From contig SKGI01000034.1 in assembly GCA_007117555.1 (NCBI GenBank), positions 1-7,011 of the forward strand: a stretch of DNA of 7,011 nucleotides, given 5' to 3'. A model generated the notes under the pieces. It was given only the letters and a program-made list of their open reading frames with translations, ran no database searches and was not told the origin of the DNA. Position 1 is the first letter of the stretch, and each line of letters begins with the position of its first letter. This DNA is from Candidatus Izemoplasma sp. GTDB lineage: Bacteria > Bacillota_I > Bacilli_A > Izemoplasmatales > Izemoplasmataceae. A program made the translations under genes and the position numbers. Positions 1 through 6,085 of the stretch are shown here, one piece after another.

Positions 1-1
1 A

Positions 2-172
2 GATTATACGATTGTCATCGTTACACATTCGATGCAACAAGCCGCGCGTATTAGTGACTACACTGCGTTCTTTTACTTAGGGGAGTTAATGGAGATGGGT
101 GAAACCAATCACATTTTTTCAATGCCTAAACACAAACAAACTGAAGATTATATTACCGGGAGGTTTGGTTAA
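2..172 (+). CDS. pstB: Phosphate ABC transporter ATP-binding protein PstB, C-terminal fragment
   Basis: Only the last 56 codons are present; the gene is cut by the left edge of the window. The visible end contains the ABC-ATPase H-loop as [13 protein letters not shown], with the switch histidine at residue 9 of the fragment. It is followed by the stretch [11 protein letters not shown] and a C-terminal end DYITGRFG, all typical of PstB, where the protein ends in a short ITGxFG-like tail. PstB is the cytoplasmic ATPase that powers the PstSCA high-affinity phosphate importer. The Walker A, Walker B and signature motifs lie outside the window and cannot be checked. phoU begins two bases after the stop codon, so the two genes are almost certainly co-transcribed and probably translationally coupled. 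That neighbour strengthens the assignment to PstB over other ABC ATPases. Confidence 0.93.
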   Translation, partial: DYTIVIVTHSMQQAARISDYTAFFYLGELMEMGETNHIFSMPKHKQTEDYITGRFG

Positions 173-174
173 TT

Positions 175-834
175 ATGGCTGTACTAAGACCCCATTTTGA
201 TGATGCGCTCAAGTCGCTCAAACATAGTATGCTTGAGATGTTTGATTATGTCATTTCGGCGTTTGATTCGATGTTTACGATGCTTGAAAACAATGATCAA
301 GAACTGGCGACACACTTGATTGAAGGCGATCGACGTGTCAATATCCATGAACAACAAATTAATGAAGATGCTTTTTTAATTATTCTTAAACAATGCCCTG
401 TTGCTGGAGATTTAAGACGTATCATGACCGCGGTTAAAATTGCGAATGATCTCGAGCGGATAGCCGATTATGCCGTGAATGTAGCGGTGTATGTATTGAA
501 GACAGACCACGATAACAGCACGTATCGCCAACAGATGCTTGCGTACAAGAAGCCGCTTGCAGACATGCTACTACAAATTAAAAAAGCTTATGAGACTCAA
601 AATATTGATTTAGCACGCTCTGTCTCCGAATTAGATTATACAATTGATGCACTGTATCAAAAAGACATTGAACGGTTTATTACCATAGCTAAAGAAGAAA
701 CGAGTGATATTGCCGCAGAGGCTGCCCGTTCTTTGCCTGTCATCAAACATTTTGAACGGGCTGGTGATCATGTGACTAACATCGCTGAACACATTGTGTT
801 TTTGCACTCGGGCGAACATACAGAATTGAACTGA
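175..834 (+). CDS. phoU: Phosphate signalling regulator PhoU
   Basis: The product is a 219-residue, all-helical cytoplasmic protein of the normal PhoU length. Two tandem PhoU repeats are visible, each carrying the E-R-x-x-D metal-binding signature: NDLERIADYAVNVA at residues 91-104 and HFERAGDHVTNIAEHI at 192-207. In the family these acidic clusters bind metal ions. PhoU links the Pst transporter to the PhoR-type sensor kinase and dampens the phosphate-starvation response and phosphate uptake when phosphate is plentiful. The start ATG lies 11 bases after GGGAGG (158-163), which sits inside the end of pstB. The pstB stop is two bases upstream, so the gene belongs to the pst operon. A histidine kinase gene starts 50 bases downstream, consistent with a PstB-PhoU-kinase signalling chain. 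Nothing is missing or truncated. Confidence 0.96.
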   Translation: MAVLRPHFDDALKSLKHSMLEMFDYVISAFDSMFTMLENNDQELATHLIEGDRRVNIHEQQINEDAFLIILKQCPVAGDLRRIMTAVKIANDLERIADYAVNVAVYVLKTDHDNSTYRQQMLAYKKPLADMLLQIKKAYETQNIDLARSVSELDYTIDALYQKDIERFITIAKEETSDIAAEAARSLPVIKHFERAGDHVTNIAEHIVFLHSGEHTELN

Positions 835-853
835 GTGCGTTTGTCAGAAGATT

Positions 854-862
854 TGCTATAAT
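854..862 (+). promoter_or_regulatory. Extended -10 promoter for the histidine kinase gene
   Basis: TGCTATAAT is a perfect -10 hexamer (857-862) preceded by the TGn extension. No good -35 box occurs at 16-18 bases upstream; TTGAAC at 826-831 is too far away at 25 bases. Extended -10 promoters can work without a -35. The expected start of transcription is near base 869, just before the ribosome binding site at 872-879, giving a very short leader. It would let the kinase be made independently of the pst operon, in addition to read-through from phoU, since no terminator separates them. Confidence 0.6.
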
Positions 863-884
863 GAAGTTATCAAAGGAGGCGTTT

Positions 885-2129
885 ATGATGCATACACCTA
901 AAGTTTACGTCGCCACAATACTCGTTTACGTCATGGCTACAGTCTTGACCATACTCAATCTAAGCGTTGTAACCGTCATTTTTGCCATGCTTGTGCTTTT
1001 AATATATCATCTCGTGTTACATGCGACACAAAAGGTCGAGAATGAGCATCGGCAAAAAGAAGAAAGAAAAGCACTCCTTTATCAGTTAGATAAGACACAA
1101 AAACAAACACATGAAGCTGCAGGTCGCTTTTTGACACTGCTAGAAGTTATCGATAGTGGCCTTTTATTTATTGATGAAAATGAGCTGATCAAGGAAGCTA
1201 ATGAAACTTTTAACCGCTTTTTTTCCCTTGGCTCAATCATCGGTGAGACCTATGAGACGCTCAAACCGATTAAAAGCCTTTATCGTGTTGTGCATGATGC
1301 TTTTCTTAAAGAAACTAAACTTCGCCAACAAATCGTCATTGATCAACAGTCTTATGATGCGAATATTTCGCCCGTCTTTGAAGGAAAATGGTTTCGAGGC
1401 TGTCTTGTCGTCATCCATGACATCACCCCCATAAAGACCGCTGAAATGTTTCAAAAACAGTTCACAGCTGATGTCAGCCATGAACTGAAGACACCGCTTA
1501 GCGCTGTTAAAGGTATTTCAGAAATACTGATGCGTGAAACGAACATGGATGCCGCGCAACGACAAGATTTCATCAATATGATTTATCACGAAACAAATCG
1601 ACTGGAAGCTATTTTAAGCGATTTATTAATTATCTCTAAAATGGATCGTCTTGATTACGAACTGAAACGTGAAAACACATCGATGAAAGCACTCATCGAT
1701 GAAAGCGTGACGTTGCTCGAACCTGCAGCAACCGAAAAGCAACTCACGTTGACGGCCGACGTGCGTGATGTTATGTTAGCCGTAGATCCTGTCAAAATGC
1801 GCCAAGTCATTATTAATTTAATCAAAAATGGATTAAGCTACACGGATACAGGTGGGGTAACGATTCGTGCCCACAAACAAGGTTCGATGTATCGCATTCT
1901 TGTGACGGACACAGGCATTGGCATCCCAAAAGACGAACAAGCAAAAGTGTTTAAACGTTTTTACCGAGTCGATGAAGCAAGAAGTCGCGCTTCAGGTGGG
2001 AGTGGACTTGGCTTGAGCATTATCAAGAACGTTGTACAAAAGCACGGGGGCACCATTGCGCTTGAAAGTCGTGAAGGCGACGGTTCAACATTTATCGTTG
2101 ATTTGCCGTTAATTCCGGAAATAGACTGA
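885..2129 (+). CDS. phoR: PhoR-like membrane sensor histidine kinase
   Basis: The product is a 414-residue two-component sensor kinase. Two hydrophobic helices at about residues 7-25 and 27-46 are joined by almost no outside loop. A charged helical linker (about 48-78) follows, then a PAS domain (about 80-185). The DHp domain has its phospho-acceptor in DVSHELKTPL (His199), and the ATPase domain has an N-box with Asn315, DTGIGIP from Asp342, and GGSGLGLSI from Gly371. All catalytic motifs are intact. The start at 885 is chosen because AAAGGAGG lies at 872-879; a longer frame opening at 861 would begin inside the -10 box of the promoter. The position right after pstB-phoU supports a PhoR/PnpS role in sensing phosphate status through PhoU. 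The domain plan, without an external sensor domain, resembles Escherichia coli PhoR more than Bacillus subtilis PhoR. No response regulator gene is adjacent, so the partner, and hence the exact symbol, is inferred. Confidence 0.82.
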   Translation: MMHTPKVYVATILVYVMATVLTILNLSVVTVIFAMLVLLIYHLVLHATQKVENEHRQKEERKALLYQLDKTQKQTHEAAGRFLTLLEVIDSGLLFIDENELIKEANETFNRFFSLGSIIGETYETLKPIKSLYRVVHDAFLKETKLRQQIVIDQQSYDANISPVFEGKWFRGCLVVIHDITPIKTAEMFQKQFTADVSHELKTPLSAVKGISEILMRETNMDAAQRQDFINMIYHETNRLEAILSDLLIISKMDRLDYELKRENTSMKALIDESVTLLEPAATEKQLTLTADVRDVMLAVDPVKMRQVIINLIKNGLSYTDTGGVTIRAHKQGSMYRILVTDTGIGIPKDEQAKVFKRFYRVDEARSRASGGSGLGLSIIKNVVQKHGGTIALESREGDGSTFIVDLPLIPEID

Positions 2130-2135
2130 TTTCAC

Positions 2136-2164
2136 TTGCAACTCATGACGACATATTATATAAT
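2136..2164 (+). promoter_or_regulatory. Sigma-A-type promoter of rpoE
   Basis: TTGCAA (2136-2141) and a perfect TATAAT (2159-2164) are separated by 17 bases, the optimal spacing. Transcription should start near base 2171, about 67 bases before the rpoE start codon. The promoter begins six bases after the kinase stop codon, and no hairpin terminator lies between, so rpoE may also receive read-through from the phosphate genes. Confidence 0.8.
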
Positions 2165-2170
2165 ACATAA

Positions 2171-2237
2171 CGCATCGAAATTTCGCCCCACCCACCACAC
2201 CAGTTTGGTGGTAAAGCACGCTTGAGGAGGCATGTCA
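2171..2237 (+). promoter_or_regulatory. rpoE leader with two dyad symmetries and the ribosome binding site
   Basis: This is the expected untranslated leader of rpoE. It holds a perfect 10-base palindrome CGAAATTTCG at 2176-2185. It also holds a possible hairpin, CCACCA (2192-2197) pairing with TGGTGG (2206-2211) around an 8-base loop. No T-run follows the hairpin, so it is not an intrinsic terminator. GAGGAGG at 2224-2230 is the ribosome binding site; it is one base from the ATG at 2232 and seven from the ATG at 2238, which decides the rpoE start. Whether the dyads have any regulatory role is unknown; they match no operator I recognise. Confidence 0.4.
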
Positions 2238-2897
2238 ATGAGCCATCTTGACATCCAAGAAATGAGTTTAATTAATTTAGCAGAACAAGTATTGCATGAA
2301 ATCAAAGAACCGCTGGACTTGTACCAGCTTTTTGACAAGGTACTTGAGATGAGTCAACACAACCATCAAGAAGAAATCAGTGAGGTGCTTAATGCATTTT
2401 ACACCGATTTGACTAGCAGTGCCAAATTCATCTACATGGGCAACAATACTTGGGACCTCAAACGTCACCAAAAAAATGATTTATGGGATAAAGACGGGTC
2501 TTTTTATAACGAATACGCTGAAGTTCATGACGCAGAACTCGATGTACGCATTGCCGAGGCTCAAGCCGCAGAAGAAGCGCACTTAGCGAAAATTGAAGCG
2601 CGCCGACTTGCAGAAGAAGCAAAAGCCGAAGCTGAAGCCGCACAAGATCAAGCGGAAGCCATTGAGGCAACGGATGTTATTGAGACTGAAGAAGAACCTA
2701 TCGAGGTTATTGTACCTGAACCTGAATCGAAACCTGTTGAGGAAGAGGTTGTGAGCACTGAGGCTGATGACGCAGTCAAAGACGATGAAAAAGCCGAAAC
2801 GATTGAACCGTTAGAAGAAGATGACGACTACGATGACTTCGATGAAGAAGAATACAACGAATACATGGATAGTTACGAAGACGAGTACGACAAATAA
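2238..2897 (+). CDS. rpoE: DNA-directed RNA polymerase delta subunit RpoE, with helical insert
   Basis: The 219-residue product matches the delta subunit of Gram-positive RNA polymerase. That subunit releases RNA, speeds enzyme recycling and sharpens the response to initiating-nucleotide levels. The folded N-terminal HARE-HTH domain spans about residues 5-75, with MSLINLAEQVL near the start and LNAFYTDLTSSAKFIYMGNNTWDL at its end; the FYTDL...F...G...W.L pattern is diagnostic. Residues 97-145 form a charged Ala/Glu/Arg/Lys-rich stretch that should be a long helix. Residues 144-219 are an acidic, presumably disordered tail ending in Asp/Glu/Tyr-rich sequence. The B. subtilis protein, about 173 residues, passes almost directly from the folded domain to the acidic tail, so the helical part is extra. 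The start at 2238 is favoured over 2232 by ribosome-binding-site spacing. The position just upstream of pyrG is the usual one in Bacillota. Confidence 0.9.
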   Translation: MSHLDIQEMSLINLAEQVLHEIKEPLDLYQLFDKVLEMSQHNHQEEISEVLNAFYTDLTSSAKFIYMGNNTWDLKRHQKNDLWDKDGSFYNEYAEVHDAELDVRIAEAQAAEEAHLAKIEARRLAEEAKAEAEAAQDQAEAIEATDVIETEEEPIEVIVPEPESKPVEEEVVSTEADDAVKDDEKAETIEPLEEDDDYDDFDEEEYNEYMDSYEDEYDK

Positions 2898-2900
2898 ACC

Positions 2901-2928
2901 TTGCAATACCGGCTGGTTTTGATATAAT
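2901..2928 (+). promoter_or_regulatory. Sigma-A-type promoter of pyrG
   Basis: TTGCAA (2901-2906) and TATAAT (2923-2928) are 16 bases apart, and the -10 box carries a TGA extension, making TGATATAAT. The -35 box starts three bases after the rpoE stop codon. The first G of GGGCTC at 2935 lies seven bases after the -10 box, which is the position expected for the transcription start in a CTP-regulated pyrG promoter. Confidence 0.82.
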
Positions 2929-2934
2929 TTTAGT

Positions 2935-2984
2935 GGGCTCTCAAACTAAAAAGTTCTCCGAAACGAGAACTTTTTCTTTTTTTT
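2935..2984 (+). promoter_or_regulatory. CTP-sensing pyrG leader (reiterative-G attenuator)
   Basis: The predicted transcript begins GGGCUCUC, the kind of start known from B. subtilis pyrG. In that system low CTP makes RNA polymerase pause before the first C at position +4 and add extra G residues by slippage. The poly-G 5' end then pairs with a C/U-rich part of the terminator stem and prevents termination; with high CTP the terminator forms. All parts can be seen here. The start has three Gs followed by C (2935-2938), the leader is short, and an all-pyrimidine target UUCUCC lies at 2954-2959 in the 5' arm of the terminator hairpin. A run of Gs could pair with this target by G-C and G-U pairs. 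The mechanism is inferred from this match, not shown by the sequence alone. Confidence 0.82.
2948..2984 (+). terminator. Intrinsic terminator in the pyrG leader, also the terminator of rpoE
   Basis: An 11-base perfect stem pairs AAAAAGTTCTC (2948-2958) with GAGAACTTTTT (2965-2975) around the loop CGAAAC. One C and eight Ts (2977-2984) follow. This is the strongest terminator in the window and the only convincing one. It works as the attenuator of pyrG. Because no other hairpin follows rpoE, it should also stop transcripts arriving from rpoE and the genes before it. The ribosome binding site of pyrG, AGGAGG at 2985-2990, begins directly after the T-run. Confidence 0.9.
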
Positions 2985-2996
2985 AGGAGGTAGTTT

Positions 2997-4604
2997 ATGT
3001 CGACTAAGTTCATCTTTGTGACCGGTGGGGTTGTGTCAAGTCTTGGAAAAGGCATTACCGCTTCAAGTCTCGGCAGATTGCTAAAAAACCGCGGGTTAAA
3101 GGTATTCATGCAAAAATTTGATCCGTACATTAATGTCGATCCTGGCACGATGTCACCGTATCAGCACGGTGAGGTTTTTGTAACAGATGATGGGGCTGAG
3201 ACCGATCTTGATTTAGGCCATTATGAGCGGTTTATTGATGAAAATTTAACGCAAAACTCAAACATCACGACAGGTCGCATCTATAAAAACGTTATTGAGA
3301 AAGAGCGTCGCGGTGATTATCTTGGCGCGACCATTCAAGTTATACCCCATATTACGAATGAGATTAAAGACAAGTTAATTGCGGCGCGAGACGATTCTGA
3401 AGCAGACATTATCATTACCGAAATTGGTGGGACAGTAGGTGACATTGAATCCTTACCTTTTTTAGAAGCCATTCGTCAATCTAGACGCGATTTTGGTCAT
3501 GAAAATACTTTATATATACACAATACACTCGTACCGTATCTTGAAGCACCTAAAGAGCTCAAAACAAAACCGACCCAACATAGTGTCAAAGAACTCCGTA
3601 GTTTAGGCATTAATCCCGATATTATCGTTTTACGTACCGAGCAAGACATCGATAACAGTATGCGTGAGAAAATAGCCCACTCTTGTGATGTGCGTAAGGA
3701 AGCCGTCATTCAAGCGAAAGACGCGGACATACTCTACGAAGTCGCTTTAAACTTACAAGCGCAACATCTTGATGATTTAGTATGTCGCCACTTTAAGTTA
3801 ACGTGTGAAGCAGCTGATATGCATGAATGGCAAGCGCTCGTAGAACGGATTCGCAAACTCGATCAAACCATCACCGTAGCCATAGTTGGTAAGTATGTCG
3901 CACTGCAAGATGCATACCTATCCGTTATTGAAGCGCTCAATCATGCTGGCTATCAACATAACGCAAAAATAAACCTTCGCTGGATCAGCGCTTCTGAAGT
4001 ACGAGAAGATAATGTCCATACGATGTTTGCGGATGTGGATGCGATTTTAGTACCTGGCGGTTTTGGCCAGCGCGCCACACAAGGCAAAATTCGCGCCATT
4101 CAATACGCCCGAACGCATGACAAGCCTTTTTTAGGCCTATGTTATGGTATGCAGCTCGCAACCATTGAGTTTGCGAGACATGTTTGTGGTCTTAAAGAAG
4201 CCGATTCAACTGAAATCAATCCTGAAGCCGCTCATCCTGTCATCCATCTTCTGGAAGGTCAGACAGATGTTATGGATAAAGGGGGAACTTTACGGCTTGG
4301 TCTTTATGATTGCCATGTTTTACCAGGGTCAAAAGCGTATGCTGCCTATGGCACCCAGGACATTAAAGAGCGACACCGTCATCGTTATGAGTTTAATAAC
4401 GCGTATCGTGACCTATTGAGTCAACACGGCATGGTATTTTCTGGGATTAACAAAGATTTAGACTTAGTCGAAATGATTGAGTTACCGAATCACCCATACT
4501 TTATCGCAACACAGTTTCATCCTGAGTTTGTGTCAAGACCATTGCGCCCCCACCCGTTATTCACAGGCTTTGTGGCGGCGGCTTTAGCAGGCAAGCAACA
4601 CTAA
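2997..4604 (+). CDS. pyrG: CTP synthase (glutamine hydrolysing) PyrG
   Basis: The 535-residue product is full-length CTP synthase, which makes CTP from UTP, ATP and glutamine, the last step of pyrimidine nucleotide synthesis. The synthetase domain covers about residues 1-270: the ATP-binding loop [12 protein letters not shown] (9-20), [15 protein letters not shown] (40-54), the metal-binding Asp72 and Glu142 (in [12 protein letters not shown]), and [11 protein letters not shown] (191-201). The class I glutaminase domain covers about 293-530, with PGGFGQR (353-359), nucleophile Cys382 in GLCYGMQ, and the His508/Glu510 pair in QFHPEF. Tyr383 replaces the Leu usually found after the nucleophile (see findings). 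The start is fixed by AGGAGG six bases upstream and by the normal N-terminus. Expression is probably controlled by the CTP-sensing leader. No strong terminator follows, so read-through into tldD is possible. Confidence 0.98.
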   Translation: MSTKFIFVTGGVVSSLGKGITASSLGRLLKNRGLKVFMQKFDPYINVDPGTMSPYQHGEVFVTDDGAETDLDLGHYERFIDENLTQNSNITTGRIYKNVIEKERRGDYLGATIQVIPHITNEIKDKLIAARDDSEADIIITEIGGTVGDIESLPFLEAIRQSRRDFGHENTLYIHNTLVPYLEAPKELKTKPTQHSVKELRSLGINPDIIVLRTEQDIDNSMREKIAHSCDVRKEAVIQAKDADILYEVALNLQAQHLDDLVCRHFKLTCEAADMHEWQALVERIRKLDQTITVAIVGKYVALQDAYLSVIEALNHAGYQHNAKINLRWISASEVREDNVHTMFADVDAILVPGGFGQRATQGKIRAIQYARTHDKPFLGLCYGMQLATIEFARHVCGLKEADSTEINPEAAHPVIHLLEGQTDVMDKGGTLRLGLYDCHVLPGSKAYAAYGTQDIKERHRHRYEFNNAYRDLLSQHGMVFSGINKDLDLVEMIELPNHPYFIATQFHPEFVSRPLRPHPLFTGFVAAALAGKQH

Positions 4605-4613
4605 AAAATCATT

Positions 4614-4628
4614 ATGACAACTTGTCAT
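4614..4628. repeat. Perfect palindrome between pyrG and tldD
   Basis: ATGACAA-C-TTGTCAT is a perfect inverted repeat with 7-base arms around one central base, ten bases after the pyrG stop codon and upstream of the tldD promoter. As RNA it could form only a 6-bp stem with a 3-base loop and just three Ts after it, so it would be a weak terminator at best. Its odd-spaced symmetry and its position about 30-40 bases before the -10 box would suit a dimeric repressor or activator site. I do not recognise the motif. Confidence 0.4.
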
Positions 4629-4653
4629 TTACACCCAGTTTTCCGCTAAACTG

Positions 4654-4662
4654 TGGTATAAT
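4654..4662 (+). promoter_or_regulatory. Extended -10 promoter for tldD-tldE
   Basis: TGGTATAAT is a perfect -10 hexamer (4657-4662) with the TGn extension. There is no good -35 box at normal spacing; TTTACA (4628-4633) and TTGTCA (4622-4627) are too far upstream at 23 and 29 bases. Transcription should start near 4669, about 22 bases before the tldD start. The weak -35 region together with the palindrome just upstream could mean that an activator is needed. Confidence 0.6.
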
Positions 4663-4690
4663 ACAGTCAAGTGAAAATAGGAGGCAAACG

Positions 4691-6085
4691 ATGTTAGACA
4701 AACGATTTATTGAGCAGTTGCTCAACAAAGCGCTTGATAGCGCCGCTGACTTTGCGGAAGTGTTTATTGAAGAGAAGAAACAATCGAGCATTGTCATGCA
4801 AAGCAGTACCATTGAACAAGCCGTAAACCAAGATGTTTTTGGGGTCGGAATTCGTGTTGCTAAAGGCCATCACAGTGTGTATGGTTACACCAACAGCAAA
4901 CATCCTGATGACTTACTTAAGCTCACGCAAGACTTATCTGAGTCGTTCACCGGTGAACGTGTCCGCGAAACGATAAAACTCGGTCAATTGAAAACAGGCA
5001 CGGCCCATGCGATTAAAAAAATGCCCGATACGATCGATATGGCAGACAAAGCTACGTTAGTGCGTCGCGCCAACCAGGCTGCACGTGCTTTTGATGATGC
5101 CATCAAACAAGTGTCAGTCAGTTATATGGATTACGTCCAAAATGTTTGGGTTGCAAGCAGTGAGGATATTTATACCCACGATCAACGTGTCCGCACACGA
5201 TTAGGAATTTATAGTGTGGCCAGTGATGGCAAAGACATGCAAAGTGGCTTTAACGGGCCGGGCGGCCATTATGGCTTTGAGTTTTACCATACCTTTGATG
5301 TTGAAGCTGCCGCTCAAGAAGCGTCTCGGACAGCGGTTACGATGCTCAAAGCCGATGAATGTCCAAGTGGCGTCATGCCAGTTGTGATCGATAACGGTTT
5401 TGGGGGTGTTATTTTCCATGAAGCATGTGGCCACAGTCTTGAAGCCACATCAGTCGCGAAAAACGCCAGTGTTTTCAGCGGAAAACAAGGCGAACAAATC
5501 GCCAATCCAATTGTGACAGCCATTGATGATGGTACGATTGAAAATGCTTGGGGTAGTGCTAACTTCGATGATGAAGGTCGGCCCCAACAAAAACGTGTCC
5601 TCATCAAAGAAGGTGTCTTGCAAACGTATATGGTTGATTATTTGAATGGTAAACGAATGAATGCGGCTTCAACAGGTTCTGGGCGTCGTGAATCATATAA
5701 ATACGCGCCAACCTCTCGAATGAGTAATACGTACATTGATAATGGTGAATCAACGTTTGATGAGATTATCCAAGCGACACCTTATGGATTGTATGCTAAA
5801 AAAATGGGCGGGGGCAGTGTCAACCCTTCTACGGGTGACTTTAACTTCGCGGTTATGGAAGCGTATATGATTCGTGATGGTAAAATCAGTGAACCTGTCA
5901 AAGGAGCAACGCTCATTGGGACCGGTAAAGATGCTTTAAAGAAAATTGATATGGTTGGGGATAATTTACTTCGAGCACAAGGTATGTGCGGCAGTGTTTC
6001 CGGCAGCATTCCAACCGATGTTGGTCAACCGACACTTAGAGTTTCAAGTATGACTGTCGGTGGCAGAAAAGGAGGTCAAGCATGA
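4691..6085 (+). CDS. tldD: TldD family zinc metalloprotease subunit
   Basis: The 464-residue product is the catalytic half of the TldD/TldE protease, a cytoplasmic heterodimer that threads unfolded peptides through a narrow channel. In E. coli it trims the microcin B17 precursor and degrades the antitoxin CcdA. The zinc site is intact: HEACGH at residues 243-248 supplies both His ligands and the catalytic Glu, and Cys433 in GMCGSVSG is the expected third ligand. Other family blocks are visible, such as NFDDEGRP, GSGRRESYKYAPTSRMSNTY and GQPTLRVS near the C-terminus. A longer frame opens at a TTG at 4622, but the extended -10 box lies downstream of it. AGGAGG at 4679-4684 is six bases before the ATG at 4691, so that ATG is the start. 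It overlaps tldE by four bases, so the two are translationally coupled. The natural substrate here is unknown. Confidence 0.94.
   Translation: MLDKRFIEQLLNKALDSAADFAEVFIEEKKQSSIVMQSSTIEQAVNQDVFGVGIRVAKGHHSVYGYTNSKHPDDLLKLTQDLSESFTGERVRETIKLGQLKTGTAHAIKKMPDTIDMADKATLVRRANQAARAFDDAIKQVSVSYMDYVQNVWVASSEDIYTHDQRVRTRLGIYSVASDGKDMQSGFNGPGGHYGFEFYHTFDVEAAAQEASRTAVTMLKADECPSGVMPVVIDNGFGGVIFHEACGHSLEATSVAKNASVFSGKQGEQIANPIVTAIDDGTIENAWGSANFDDEGRPQQKRVLIKEGVLQTYMVDYLNGKRMNAASTGSGRRESYKYAPTSRMSNTYIDNGESTFDEIIQATPYGLYAKKMGGGSVNPSTGDFNFAVMEAYMIRDGKISEPVKGATLIGTGKDALKKIDMVGDNLLRAQGMCGSVSGSIPTDVGQPTLRVSSMTVGGRKGGQA

Noticed and set aside
861..884. Longer N-terminus of the histidine kinase starting at the ATG at 861
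   Set aside because: This ATG overlaps the last bases of the -10 hexamer TATAAT (857-862), has no ribosome binding site, and AAAGGAGG (872-879) points to the ATG at 885.
2131..2148. TTCAC-like element near the kinase stop, considered as a PhoP/PhoB box
   Set aside because: Only one partial copy is present, and such boxes need directly repeated copies with 11-base phasing; none follows.
2145..2225. Possible 26-residue leader peptide before rpoE
   Set aside because: Its ATG lies between the -35 and -10 boxes, upstream of the expected transcription start, and it has no ribosome binding site.
4612..4630. The palindrome after pyrG considered as an intrinsic terminator
   Set aside because: The RNA stem would have only six base pairs, mostly A-U, with three Ts after it; too weak to call as a terminator.
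4622..4690. TTG start at 4622 giving 23 extra residues on TldD
   Set aside because: The extended -10 promoter (4654-4662) lies downstream of it and the added residues do not look like TldD. AGGAGG at 4679-4684 serves the ATG at 4691.
5314..5607. Reverse-strand frame of 97 codons inside tldD
   Set aside because: It lies fully within a well-supported gene, has no ribosome binding site and resembles no known protein; other overlapping frames on both strands were dismissed for the same reasons.
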